Shown here in pieces: positions 51,767 to 60,106 of a stretch of 64,000 bases of DNA. Origin of the DNA: DASUPK01 sp963797265 (GTDB taxonomy: Bacteria > Actinomycetota > Thermoleophilia > Solirubrobacterales > 70-9). The translations under genes and the position numbers were made by a program. The notes beneath the pieces are model-generated. The model ran no database searches. It was not told the origin of the DNA and saw nothing but the letters and a program-made list of their open reading frames with translations. The stretch spans positions 1 through 64,000 of the forward strand of contig CAWCOY010000005.1 in NCBI GenBank assembly GCA_963797265.1, given 5' to 3'. How positions within the stretch are numbered: position 1 is the first letter of the stretch; every line of letters starts with the position of its first letter.

Positions 51767-52766
51767 CCACCTGCTTCGGCGGCTTGTCGTTCCGCAGCCC
51801 GAGGTAGCGCGGGTGTCGCAGCCGGCCGTCGCGCGTCCACTCGCTGAAGGCGAATTCCCCGACCAGCCGCGGCGCGATCCAGTGGGTGCCCTTCGGCACC
51901 GGGTGGACATCGACGAACGGCGGATCGGTTCTCTCCAGCTTCTGCATCCGCTCGCCTAGATCGGTGAGGGTGCGCTGGTCGAAGCCGGTCCCGACCTTTC
52001 CGGCGTAGCGCAGCTCGCCCTCCTCGTAGTAGCCGACGAGCAGGGCGCCGAAGTCGGTTCGCTTGCCGTGCGGGGCGGTGAACCCGCCGATGACGAGCTC
52101 CTGCTCGTGCGAGCACTTCAGCTTCAGCCAGTCGGCTGACCGGGTGCTCGAGTAGCGGCTCTCACCCCGCTTGGCGATCAGACCCTCGAGCCCACGCCGG
52201 CAGGCGTCAACGTAGAGCTTCTCGCCGTCGCGATTGCGGTGGGAGAGGAAGCGCACCGGCCCATGGAAGTCGAGCGCGCGACGCAGCAGTTTCTTCCGGG
52301 TCCGTTGCGGCAGCCGCCTCGTGTCGTGGCGCTCGAGGTGGAGGATGTCGAAGACGTAGAGGTAGACCGCGACCCCGGTGCGCCTGGCCCGGTCCGGATC
52401 GGAGATCTGCATTCGCCGCTGGAGCCGGGAGAAGCTCGTGATGTGGCCGCTGAAGGCGACGATCTCGCCATCGACGATGAACTCGGAGGTGGGCTCGCGC
52501 TCGAGCGCCTCGACCAGCTCGGGGTAGGAGTTGTTGAGCGGCTTGTCGGTGCGAGAGAGCAGGCGCACGCCCCTCGGCGTGCGGAAGGCGAGGCAGCGCA
52601 CCCCGTCGAGCTTGCGCTCGTAGATCCAGTCGGGATCGGAGAACGGCCGGTCGTGGAGCGTGGCCTTCATCGGCTCGATCCATTTGGGCTGGCCATTGCG
52701 CTGGAGATCGCGCCGCTCCTCGGCGCTCAGCAGATCGAGCGCCGAGCCACGCCGGTCCGGGCTCAC
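51717..52766 (-). CDS. ATP-dependent DNA ligase (LigC/LigD-type ligase domain)
   Basis: This 349-residue ligase has motif I YERKLDGVR with the adenylated Lys52, motif III (VYLYVFDILH), motif IV (GLEGLIAKR), motif V (WLKLKC) and an OB-fold C-terminus (LVIGGFTAPHGKRTDFGALLVGYYEEG ... YAGKVGTGF). These stand-alone enzymes act in end-joining or base-excision repair. No Ku or LigD polymerase gene is in the window. The GTG start overlaps the nicotinamidase-like stop by 4 nt (GTGA). One pairing rationale is NAD versus ATP metabolism, but this is speculation. Confidence 0.92.
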   Translation of the reverse strand: MSPDRRGSALDLLSAEERRDLQRNGQPKWIEPMKATLHDRPFSDPDWIYERKLDGVRCLAFRTPRGVRLLSRTDKPLNNSYPELVEALEREPTSEFIVDGEIVAFSGHITSFSRLQRRMQISDPDRARRTGVAVYLYVFDILHLERHDTRRLPQRTRKKLLRRALDFHGPVRFLSHRNRDGEKLYVDACRRGLEGLIAKRGESRYSSTRSADWLKLKCSHEQELVIGGFTAPHGKRTDFGALLVGYYEEGELRYAGKVGTGFDQRTLTDLGERMQKLERTDPPFVDVHPVPKGTHWIAPRLVGEFAFSEWTRDGRLRHPRYLGLRNDKPPKQVVREIPQTTAARRGRGR

Positions 52767-53326
52767 CGGGCCGCGGGTGACAGCTCGCGGGAGGTGGCCA
52801 GCTTCGCGCCGGCCTGTTCCATCTCCTCGAGGGCGCGGGCCCCGTCGCCGGGTTGCACCTCGACGGCGCGAATGGCGTCGGTGACCACGGTCGTCTCGAA
52901 GCCCTCGCGACAGGCATCGATCGCCGAGGCCCGCACGCAATAGTCGGTCGCCAGCCCCACCACGGCGACCTCGTCGACGCCTCGCTCCCGCAGCAGATCG
53001 GCGAGCTTCGACTTCTCGAACCCGGAGTAGCCCTGGTCGTGACGCTCCACCCCCACGTCAACGATCGCATCGACCTCGATATCGCCCATGGCGGGATGCA
53101 GCTCGGCGCCGTGCGTGCCCTGCACGCAGTGCACCGGCCACGGGCCGCCCTCCGTCTCGAAGGAGGCGTGGTCCGGCGGATGCCAGTCCCGCGTCGCGAA
53201 GACGTGCTCGAACTCCCCCGCCAGGCGCCTCACCGGCTCGGCGATCTCGTCCCCGCCCGGCACCTCGAGCGCCCCACCCGAGGTGAAGTCGTTCTGGAAG
53301 TCGATGATCAGCAGGGCGTTGGACAT
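52763..53326 (-). CDS. pncA: Nicotinamidase/isochorismatase-family hydrolase
   Basis: This 187-residue protein has the family triad positions D9 (LLIIDFQNDF) and nucleophile C130 (GLATDYCVRAS), and the metal site D47, H49 and H53 (TRDWHPPDHASF). The catalytic Lys, usually in a V.KG motif, aligns with an Arg (VERHDQGYSGF, R95), so activity should be confirmed. Nicotinamidases convert nicotinamide to nicotinate for NAD salvage. It is the first gene of a two-gene unit with the DNA ligase. Confidence 0.85.
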   Translation of the reverse strand: MSNALLIIDFQNDFTSGGALEVPGGDEIAEPVRRLAGEFEHVFATRDWHPPDHASFETEGGPWPVHCVQGTHGAELHPAMGDIEVDAIVDVGVERHDQGYSGFEKSKLADLLRERGVDEVAVVGLATDYCVRASAIDACREGFETTVVTDAIRAVEVQPGDGARALEEMEQAGAKLATSRELSPAAR

Positions 53327-53342
53327 GCTTCTGACTTTACGC

Positions 53343-54089
53343 TCAGGCGGGCGTCTCGGACTCCCTCTCCCTGGTCGGCTGCTGCTCGTCAGTCATTGCC
53401 TCTGTCTCCGGCTCGACCTCGTCGTCCGGCCGGCGCTCTGCCGACTCGACCTCCCGCTCCGGGCCCGGCACCCGCTCGAACTCATCGGTCCCAACCCGGT
53501 CCACCGCGCGATGGAAGCGGTCGCCAAGAACGCCGCCGATGAGCGCCGCGATCAGCGGGACGCCGACGAGCACCGGCGCGATCACCGCGGCGCCCTCGTG
53601 CAGGGGTCCCTGGTCGACCGGGTTACTGGGCAGCGAGATCGACTCCGTGGGATCGAGCTTGTCCCCGGCGATCCAGGCGGCGACCGCCGCGGCAAGGACG
53701 ACCAGCAGGCTCAGCAGCCAGATACCGCGACCCTGCCGCCACCCGTCGAAGCGAGCCATCCGGGCCGCCACGTAGCCAGCCGTGATGTAGCTGAGGGCAA
53801 GGATCGCCAGCGAGATCGCCCCGCCACCGGCCATCATCTGGTCGACCAAGCCGGCGGCGTCCTCGTGGGCATCTGTGATCCCGGCCGCGATCAGGCCGCC
53901 GAGCACTATGGCGATGAGGCACGCCGCCAGGCCGACGCCCGCCAGGAGCCCGAAGAAGACGGCCTCCCACTGGATCCGGCCGCCGAACTCCTGCCGTTCG
54001 CGTCGCAGCTCGCGGCGGCGCAGCTCTAGCAGGACCTCGCTGCGTGGATGCCGTATTCGCGCTCTCTCCACCGTGGGGCTGGTCCCCAT
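53343..54089 (-). CDS. Integral membrane protein, unknown
   Basis: This 248-residue protein starts with a basic helical segment (LLELRRRELRRERQEFGG) and has four membrane helices (AVFFGLLAGVGLAACLIAIVL, GAISLAILALSYITAGYVAA, GIWLLSLLVVLAAAVAAWIA, AAVIAPVLVGVPLIAALIGGVLG). The C-terminal tail is acidic and low in complexity. It resembles YrzE/TIGR04086-like actinobacterial membrane proteins of unknown role. It lies 16 bp from the nicotinamidase-like gene on the same strand and may be co-transcribed. Confidence 0.75.
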   Translation of the reverse strand: MGTSPTVERARIRHPRSEVLLELRRRELRRERQEFGGRIQWEAVFFGLLAGVGLAACLIAIVLGGLIAAGITDAHEDAAGLVDQMMAGGGAISLAILALSYITAGYVAARMARFDGWRQGRGIWLLSLLVVLAAAVAAWIAGDKLDPTESISLPSNPVDQGPLHEGAAVIAPVLVGVPLIAALIGGVLGDRFHRAVDRVGTDEFERVPGPEREVESAERRPDDEVEPETEAMTDEQQPTRERESETPA

Positions 54090-54141
54090 GCGCGAATCAT
54101 TTGCCCGGGAGGCGGATCTCAAACCTCTTGCCCAGTGTCGC

Positions 54142-54996
54142 TCAGGCCTCGGGCCTGGGCGGGGGGTACTGAGTGCGGACGAATCGGTCCCACATCCGGT
54201 CGCTCATCAGCCGGCGCATGCCCATGACGACCCTGGCGGAAGGAGTGATCTTGTAGCGGGTGCGCGGCCTGCCGGTCGTCAGCGCCCCGGCGATCTTCGC
54301 CGCCACCGCTTCCGGCCCGGCGCCGAACCTCGCCATCCCACTGGTGTACGCGTTCGCGGTCACCCTGGCGACGTCCGCGTTGAAGTCTGCGTAAGGCCCG
54401 TGCTCCTCCACCTCCGCCAGACTGCCGGCGGCGGTCTCGCCGAAGTCCGTGACGATCAGCCCCGGCTCGAGCACCACCACGTCGATGCCGAACTCGCGGA
54501 CCTCGAAGCGGAGCGCGTCTGAGAGCGCCTCGACGGCGTGCTTGGTCGCGTGGTAGACGCCGCCGCCCGGGAAAGTGAGCTTGCCGCCCATCGAGCTCAG
54601 GTTCACGATCCGGCCCGATCCCGCGCGACGCATCCCAGGGAGGACCAGCTGGCACATCCGCATCAGGCCGAAGACGTTGGTCTCGAATTGCTTGCGGACA
54701 CTCGACATCGGGATCGTCTCGATCGCACCGCTCTGGCTGTAGCCCGCGTTGTTGATCAGCGCGCCGATCGGACCGTCCGTCTCGACCTCGGCCACCGCGG
54801 CCTCCATCGAGCCCTCGTCCGTGACGTCCAGCGCGTGCGTCTTCATGCCCCGCCCCGCAAGCTCCTCGATCGATTCGGGCCGGCGGGCGGTCGCGTGGAC
54901 GTTCCAGCCGTCGTCCGCGAGCCGCTCAGCCGTCGCGCGCCCGATTCCGGTGGAGCAGCCGGTGATCAGCACCGGCCGTGACTTCTCGATCCCCAT
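54142..54996 (-). CDS. Short-chain dehydrogenase/reductase
   Basis: This 284-residue SDR has the cofactor motif TGCSTGIG (12-19), NNAG at 82-85, catalytic S134/S135 (NLSSMGG), Y148 and K152 (YHATKHA). The ARR after strand beta2 favours NADP(H). The substrate is not predictable; the length and C-terminal FVRTQYPPPR tail fit the retinol-dehydrogenase-like group. It is divergent from the MDR gene at 55086 with 89 bp between. Confidence 0.9.
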   Translation of the reverse strand: MGIEKSRPVLITGCSTGIGRATAERLADDGWNVHATARRPESIEELAGRGMKTHALDVTDEGSMEAAVAEVETDGPIGALINNAGYSQSGAIETIPMSSVRKQFETNVFGLMRMCQLVLPGMRRAGSGRIVNLSSMGGKLTFPGGGVYHATKHAVEALSDALRFEVREFGIDVVVLEPGLIVTDFGETAAGSLAEVEEHGPYADFNADVARVTANAYTSGMARFGAGPEAVAAKIAGALTTGRPRTRYKITPSARVVMGMRRLMSDRMWDRFVRTQYPPPRPEA

Positions 54997-55085
54997 GCTT
55001 GCCCTCCTCCATCATTAATCGGCTTGAACCTCGCTACTCTGCGGCGCACCCTCTCATCAGGCGATCCTCTCATAGGCTTTAGGCG

Positions 55086-56120
55086 ATGAGAGCGGTCACC
55101 TTCCAGGCGCCGGGCGAGGTGCAGGTCGATGAGGTCTCCGACCCGGAGCTGCTGGCGCCCGACGACGCGATCATCCGGGTCCAGGCGAGCGGCATCTGCG
55201 GCTCGGACCTCCACATCTACCACGGGCGGGTCCAGATCGAGCCGGGCTTCGTGATCGGCCACGAGTTCGTCGGCGAGGTCGTGGCTGTCGGCGACGACGT
55301 GACGCGTGTGGCGGCCGGCGACCGCGTCCTCGGCACTTATGGGACGGCCTGCGGTGAGTGCTTCTTCTGCCGGCGCGAGGAGTTCCACAAGTGCGACGAA
55401 GCCAGGGTCTTTGGGCACGGCAAGACGCTCGGCGACCTGAGTGGCGCCCAGGCCGAGCTGCTCCTGGTCCCGCACGCGAACCTGACGCTGCGCCAAGTGC
55501 CCGACGGCCTCTCCGACGACGTCGCCCTGTTCGCCGGCGACGTGATGGGCACCGCCTACCACGCCGTCGACTCGCGGCCCCTCGCCGAGGGTGAGACGGC
55601 CGCGATCCTCGGGCTGGGCCCGGTCGGCCTCTGCGCCGTGCAGGCCGCGAAGGCGGCCGGCGCCTCGGAGGTGGTGGCGATCGACACCGTGGAGGACCGC
55701 CTGCGGATGGCGGAGTCCTTCGGGGCGACGCCGGTGCATCTCACCGAGCAGGACCCGCGCGCCGAGGTCAAGAAGCTGACGGAGGGGCGGGGGGTGGAGC
55801 TGGCGGTCGAGGCCGTCGGCCATCCCGAGGCGCTGGACCTGGCGCTGCGGCTCGCGCGCAAGGCGGGAACCGTCTCAGTCACCGGGGTCTACGCGGAGCG
55901 GGCCGAGGTGCACATGGGCGTCCTCTGGATCAAGGCGCTCACCCTCACCAGCGGGCACGCCAACGTGATCAAGCACGTCGATCCGGTCCTCGAGCTGCTC
56001 TCGGCGGGCGAGCTGGACCCGGCGCCGCTGGTCACCCATCACATGAAACTCGACGAGGCGCCCGACGCCTACCGCGTCTACGACAACCGCGAGGCGCTCA
56101 AGATCGTTCTGACGCCCTAG
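55086..56120 (+). CDS. Zinc-dependent medium-chain alcohol dehydrogenase
   Basis: This 344-residue MDR enzyme has catalytic zinc ligands C38 (GICGSD) and H59/E60 (GHEFVGEV). The structural zinc cluster is C89, C92, C95 and C103, and the Rossmann motif is LGLGPVGLCAVQAA. The acid VAIDTVEDR after beta2 suggests NAD. It is close to the glutathione-independent formaldehyde or sorbitol-type dehydrogenases; the exact alcohol is unknown. Confidence 0.92.
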   Translation: MRAVTFQAPGEVQVDEVSDPELLAPDDAIIRVQASGICGSDLHIYHGRVQIEPGFVIGHEFVGEVVAVGDDVTRVAAGDRVLGTYGTACGECFFCRREEFHKCDEARVFGHGKTLGDLSGAQAELLLVPHANLTLRQVPDGLSDDVALFAGDVMGTAYHAVDSRPLAEGETAAILGLGPVGLCAVQAAKAAGASEVVAIDTVEDRLRMAESFGATPVHLTEQDPRAEVKKLTEGRGVELAVEAVGHPEALDLALRLARKAGTVSVTGVYAERAEVHMGVLWIKALTLTSGHANVIKHVDPVLELLSAGELDPAPLVTHHMKLDEAPDAYRVYDNREALKIVLTP

Positions 56121-56153
56121 ATCAAACGGGTCGCGCTGTCGTGCGCCCTCGCA

Positions 56154-56876
56154 TCAAAGCCACTCGGAGGGCAGCAATCCCGGCGGGAAGTCGGTGCCGA
56201 ATTCCGGGAGTAGCCGCAGGGCCAGCTGGCTCACGGGGCGCCCTTGGGTGACCGAATCGAGGTCCCTCACGGTCAGTAGCGCCCGCACGGAGGTCGCGAT
56301 CTGGAAGTCGGCGGCGTTTGGCTCGTTCCCGCCGATCACGCCTTCGGAGATCAGACCATCTGCGTGTCCGAGCACCTCGGGGACCTGCGCGATCGCGTGC
56401 TGGATCTGATCGTCGGAGTCCACCTTGTTCGCCAGGTGCCTGGCAGCCGGGGTGTTGACCCATGCAGCGAAGCGCGGGAAGGGGATGCCGACGTCCTTGG
56501 CGATCATCACCTTGGTCTCAGGGCGATGCACGGACAACCAGCGCACGATCCGCCGAGGTACGTCTTGAAGCACTTGGTCGCCCCAGCGCTCGGCCTCCTC
56601 GACCTTGAGCCGTTGTTCGGGATCGGCGGGGAACAGCCGCGGCTCGGCCTGCAGTTCCTCGAGCGCACGCGAGATCAGCACCGAGCCCTGTACCCGACGG
56701 CCGTCGATCTTCATGGCCGGGACCGTGCCACCACGGAAGCCGCGCGTGCGCAGGAGGGCCGGCCACATACCCGGAAGCAGCCAGATCGGCTTGTAGTCGA
56801 GCCCCTTGAACTCCAGCATCAGCCGGGCGGAGTGCGAGGGGGGAGAGGGCGGCGTCCCGTACAGCTTGATCGGCAT
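56154..56876 (-). CDS. Glutathione S-transferase-family protein
   Basis: This 240-residue protein has a thioredoxin-like N-terminus (MPIKLYGTPPSPPSHSARLMLEFKGL, then GGTVPAMKIDGRRVQGSVLISRAL with the cis-Pro) and a helical C-terminal domain (PNAADFQIATSVRALL). The thiol cofactor is unclear because most actinobacteria use mycothiol rather than glutathione. The start is 14 bp from the divergent YqgE start, so the promoters must overlap coding DNA or the upstream start is further inside. Confidence 0.85.
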   Translation of the reverse strand: MPIKLYGTPPSPPSHSARLMLEFKGLDYKPIWLLPGMWPALLRTRGFRGGTVPAMKIDGRRVQGSVLISRALEELQAEPRLFPADPEQRLKVEEAERWGDQVLQDVPRRIVRWLSVHRPETKVMIAKDVGIPFPRFAAWVNTPAARHLANKVDSDDQIQHAIAQVPEVLGHADGLISEGVIGGNEPNAADFQIATSVRALLTVRDLDSVTQGRPVSQLALRLLPEFGTDFPPGLLPSEWL

Positions 56877-56890
56877 GTCGGGAGCCTATT

Positions 56891-57424
56891 GTGGAACCGG
56901 TGACCGAGAGCCTGAGCGGCAAGCTGCTGATCGCCTCGCCGAGCATGCCGGACTACTTCCACCGGACCGTGATCCTGGTCGTCGAGCATTCCGAGGAGGG
57001 CGCCTTCGGGCTGGTGCTCAACCGGCCCTCCGAGACGACCGTCGGGGAGGCCTCGCCCGAGCTGGCCGAACGGATCGGCGATGAACACCTGATCCACGTC
57101 GGCGGTCCGGTTCAGCCGAACGCGGTGACGGCGGTCGGGGATCACTCGGATCCGACAGCGGCCACCAAGCTGGTCGTGGGCTCGGTCGGCATGGTTGATC
57201 TCGACGATCCGCCGGAGATCAGCCGCCTGCGCCTCTACGTCGGCTATGCCGGCTGGGGGCCGGGCCAGCTCGACGGCGAACTCGAGGAAGAGGCGTGGAT
57301 CGTCGAAGATGCGCATCCAGACGATCCCTTCCGCGACGGCGATCTCTGGTCCGTCGTCCTGGCGCGCAAGGGGGGCGAGTTCGTTCTGCTCGCCCGGATG
57401 CCGCCCGATCCGTCGGTCAACTAG
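56891..57424 (+). CDS. YqgE/AlgH family protein (UPF0301)
   Basis: This 177-residue protein matches UPF0301: GKLLIASPSMPDYFHRTVILVVEHSEEGAFGLVLNRP at the N-terminus, HVGGPVQPNAV, and YVGYAGWGPGQLDGELEEEAWIV. The molecular role of YqgE is unknown. The start is GTG 56891 (another GTG is at 56900). Its stop shares CTAG with the stop of the convergent DUF6812 gene. Confidence 0.93.
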   Translation: MEPVTESLSGKLLIASPSMPDYFHRTVILVVEHSEEGAFGLVLNRPSETTVGEASPELAERIGDEHLIHVGGPVQPNAVTAVGDHSDPTAATKLVVGSVGMVDLDDPPEISRLRLYVGYAGWGPGQLDGELEEEAWIVEDAHPDDPFRDGDLWSVVLARKGGEFVLLARMPPDPSVN

Positions 57425-57675
57425 AGGTCGTCGGTCGCCTCGTAGGCGAGCTGAACGTGGTCCCGGGCCACGGCGATGAAGGGGCGCTGCTGCGGCGGCT
57501 CCCCGTTGCGGCCGGTGACCGTGGCGTTCACCAGCGGGAGGAAGCGCACGCCCTCCCGGTTGAGCAGATCCGAGAGCCGGCTGTGGAACCCCTCGGCGGG
57601 AAGAGTCACGTCCCCCACGATCCTGTACCGCTCGGTCTCGACCACGATCCGTTCTCGCCTGATATCGGCGCACAT
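57421..57675 (-). CDS. DUF6812-like small protein
   Basis: This 84-residue protein (IRRERIVVETERYRIVGDVTLPAEGFHSRLSDLLNREGVRFLPLVNATV) resembles a conserved actinobacterial family that I recall as DUF6812, with unknown function. The frame is open upstream to 57990, but that part is antisense to another gene, so ATG 57675 was chosen. It converges on YqgE with a 4-bp shared stop (57421-57424). Confidence 0.75.
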   Translation of the reverse strand: MCADIRRERIVVETERYRIVGDVTLPAEGFHSRLSDLLNREGVRFLPLVNATVTGRNGEPPQQRPFIAVARDHVQLAYEATDDL

Positions 57676-57756
57676 GGATGAGCTATCGGGCCGATCGGCC
57701 AGGACCTTGAGCGCTGCTCGGATACGGTGGCACCCAACCAACACAGGGAGTGGGGA

Positions 57757-58050
57757 ATGCAGAAGCTCGAAGGATGTGATGACCGCGCCCTCGTCCTCGA
57801 CGGCAACCAGCTCCAGGCCCTTCGGTGGGGAGGCGTCCAGAATCAGTTCCCGGTGAGCGAGCTCACCCCCGGCAAGGTCGTTCGGGACGACAAGGGCAAG
57901 ACCCTCGGCCTGTTCGGTAAGGCGGAGGAGCGTGTTCGGGTCGACTTCGACCGGCCACCACTGGCCATCTGGATTCCGCTGGAGCGCCAAGCGGAAGCCG
58001 AGGCCTTCGTGGCCGACGTCAACCGAGCGATCGAGGGTGCTCCGCTATAG
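57757..58050 (+). CDS. Small conserved-looking protein, unknown
   Basis: This 97-residue protein reads as a compact beta-rich domain (ALVLDGNQLQALRWGGVQNQFPVSEL ... VRVDFDRPPLAIWIPLERQAEAEAFVADVNRAI). The final amphipathic helix resembles PH-like/SHOCT-associated domains. No function can be assigned. ATG 57757 has AGGGAGTGGGG upstream. It is divergent from the DUF6812 gene. Confidence 0.65.
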   Translation: MQKLEGCDDRALVLDGNQLQALRWGGVQNQFPVSELTPGKVVRDDKGKTLGLFGKAEERVRVDFDRPPLAIWIPLERQAEAEAFVADVNRAIEGAPL

Positions 58051-58053
58051 GGC

Positions 58054-58300
58054 TCAGTTGGGCAGCCCCACGGCGCCTTGATCGTCAGGTAGATGGCGGC
58101 GATGCCACCGAGCGCATCCGCCATCTGGCGGCTGTGGACGCCGAGCCAGTCGTGTGCGCGGGCGACCAGGGCCTCGAGGGCTTCGCGGCTCTGGCGTCCT
58201 CGGCGTGCCTGCGCCGACGGCGCTCGGCGAATCGCCGGTCGCGGCCGCTGAGCAGCGCATAGAGCAGGCCGAGCAGCAGCAGGCCGACGACCAGATCCAC
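58054..58300 (-). pseudogene. Possible frameshifted small membrane protein
   Basis: From GTG 58300 a frame gives a helix and basic stretch (VDLVVGLLLLGLLYALLSGRD, then RRFAERRRRRHAEDAR) and then loses protein character. From about 58190 another frame reads EALEALVARAHDWLGVHSRQ and MADALGGIAAIYLTIKAPWG. Joined by one shift they would make a plausible protein of about 80 residues. It could be a broken gene or an assembly indel, and the rest of this 380-bp gap shows nothing else. Confidence 0.35.
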
Positions 58301-58430
58301 AGCCGGATTGATGGTGCCCCGCCGTCCCCGTTCAGGATGTGCCCAGAGCTGAGGGCTGAGACGACCAGGCCGCCGCTCACCAGGCTGCGGGATCAGCTCG
58401 AGCCCGCCGCGGAGACTAGGGTGCGTGCTG

Positions 58431-59846
58431 ATGGCGGCACTTCAAGAGGTTCCCGTGGCCTCTATGTCCCCTGAGCGCTTCGAGGCGCTGCTCGGCGATC
58501 GCTGGGAGGAAGTGGGGGATGCGATTCGCGAATCCCGGCAGCTGCTCCACGGCCGGGTCGTCTGGCACGTGAACTCGTCCGCGCGCGGCGGTGGGGTGGC
58601 GGAACTGCTCCAGTCTCTGCTCGCCTACGCGCGGGGCGCCGGCGTCGACGTGCGCTGGCTGACGGTTGCCGGGAACCCGGACTTCTTCCGCGTCACCAAA
58701 CGGCTCCACAACCACCTGCACGAGTCCGAGGGCGACGGCGGGCCGCTCGGTCCAGACGAGCGCGCGGTGTACGAGTCGGCACTGGCGGAGGCGGCCGCCG
58801 AACTCGTCGAGCTCGTCCAGCCCGGGGACGTCGTCTACATCCACGACCCACAGCCGGCCGGGCTCGTGCCGCACGTCGTGGCCCGGGACCTCAAGGTGAT
58901 CTGGCGCTGCCACATCGGGGTGGACAGCCCTGGCGAGCTCGCGCGCGGGGCCTGGGACTTCATGCGCCGCTACATCAGTGAGGCCGACGCCTACGTCTTC
59001 TCGCGCGAGCGCTTCGTCTGGGAGGGGCTCGACAAGGACCGAGTCTGGATCGTCCCGCCGTCGATCGACGTGTTCTCGCCTAAGAACCAGGACCTCGATC
59101 CGGAGGCGGTCAGGTCGATCCTCGCGGTGATGGGAGTCGCCGTCGGCGACCACTTCAGCCACGCTCTCTTCGAGCGCCTGGATGGCAGTGAGACCCGCGT
59201 AGGGCGGCATGCTGACCTGATCCAGGACCACCCGGTGCCGGAGGGAGCCGCACTGGTCAGCCAGGTCTCACGCTGGGACCGGCTCAAGGACCCGGTCGGA
59301 GTTCTGCGCTGCTTCGCGGAATACGCCAAGGCCGACGGCGCCCATCTGCTTCTCGCCGGTCCCTCGGTGGCCGGTATCACCGACGATCCCGAGGGGGCCG
59401 AGGTGCTCTCAGAGGTCACCGCGCGCCGGCAGGAGCTGCCAACCGAGAAACGCGGGCGGGTCCACCTCGCCTCGTTGCCGATGGACGACATCGCGGAGAA
59501 CGCGGCCATGGTGAATGCGATCCAGCGGCGATCCAGCGTGATCGTCCAGAAGAGCCTGGCCGAGGGTTTCGGGCTGACCGTCGCCGAGGCGATGTGGAAG
59601 GCGAGGCCCGTGGTCGCGAGCCGGGTGGGAGGGATTCAGGATCAGATCGAGGACGGCGTCTCGGGGGTCCTGATCGACGATCCCGCCGACCTCGAGTCGG
59701 TGGCCAAAGCGGTGGACGGCTTCATCTCAGACCCGGACCGGGCGGCCCAGGTCGGAGAGGCGGCGCGTCAGCGCGTCGTGGAGCAATTCCTCGGCATCCG
59801 GAGCCTCCTGCAGTACCTGCATCTGCTCCAGGGGCTCCTCCGTTAA
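58431..59846 (+). CDS. TreT-like trehalose-forming glycosyltransferase (GT4)
   Basis: This 471-residue GT-B enzyme resembles trehalose glycosyltransferring synthase/trehalose phosphorylase. VVWHVNSSARGGGVAELLQSLL binds the donor at the N-terminus. VVYIHDPQPAGLV, WRCHIGVDSPGE, YVFSRERFVWEGLD and PPSIDVFSPKNQ follow. The C-terminal KSLAEGFGLTVAEAMWKARPVVASRVGGI carries the EX7E motif. It would join an NDP-glucose and glucose to trehalose, for osmotic or desiccation tolerance. Its stop shares TTAA with the convergent anti-sigma gene. Confidence 0.88.
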   Translation: MAALQEVPVASMSPERFEALLGDRWEEVGDAIRESRQLLHGRVVWHVNSSARGGGVAELLQSLLAYARGAGVDVRWLTVAGNPDFFRVTKRLHNHLHESEGDGGPLGPDERAVYESALAEAAAELVELVQPGDVVYIHDPQPAGLVPHVVARDLKVIWRCHIGVDSPGELARGAWDFMRRYISEADAYVFSRERFVWEGLDKDRVWIVPPSIDVFSPKNQDLDPEAVRSILAVMGVAVGDHFSHALFERLDGSETRVGRHADLIQDHPVPEGAALVSQVSRWDRLKDPVGVLRCFAEYAKADGAHLLLAGPSVAGITDDPEGAEVLSEVTARRQELPTEKRGRVHLASLPMDDIAENAAMVNAIQRRSSVIVQKSLAEGFGLTVAEAMWKARPVVASRVGGIQDQIEDGVSGVLIDDPADLESVAKAVDGFISDPDRAAQVGEAARQRVVEQFLGIRSLLQYLHLLQGLLR

Positions 59847-60106
59847 CCCCGGGCGCGCCCCTCGCTCCAGCCGCGGAACGCGGCGAGCAGCTCCTCCCGG
59901 GGCTCGGGCTCGATGTCTTCCTCCCGCAGCAGCCCGGTGGCCTCGATCACGAGCCGCATCTGCTCGACGTAGGCGGTGCAGTGGTCGCAGCCGCTGATGT
60001 GCGCGCGGAAGCGTCGGCGGTCGCGGCGGGAGAGACTGCCGTCGAAGTAGGCGGTGACGAGCTCGACGAGCTCCTGGCAGGCGAGTTCTTTGGTGAACAG
60101 GCTCAT
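59843..60106 (-). CDS. Zinc-finger anti-sigma factor (zf-HC2)
   Basis: This 87-residue protein has the HC2 zinc motif (CQELVELVTAYFDGSLSRRDRRRFRAHISGCDHC: H-x3-C-x2-C with the earlier Cys). It has no membrane helix, so it is a cytosolic anti-sigma factor. The ATG overlaps the stop of the ECF sigma gene by 4 nt (ATGA), so the pair is translationally coupled. It should hold the sigma factor inactive until a redox or other signal alters zinc binding. Confidence 0.93.
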   Translation of the reverse strand: MSLFTKELACQELVELVTAYFDGSLSRRDRRRFRAHISGCDHCTAYVEQMRLVIEATGLLREEDIEPEPREELLAAFRGWSEGRARG

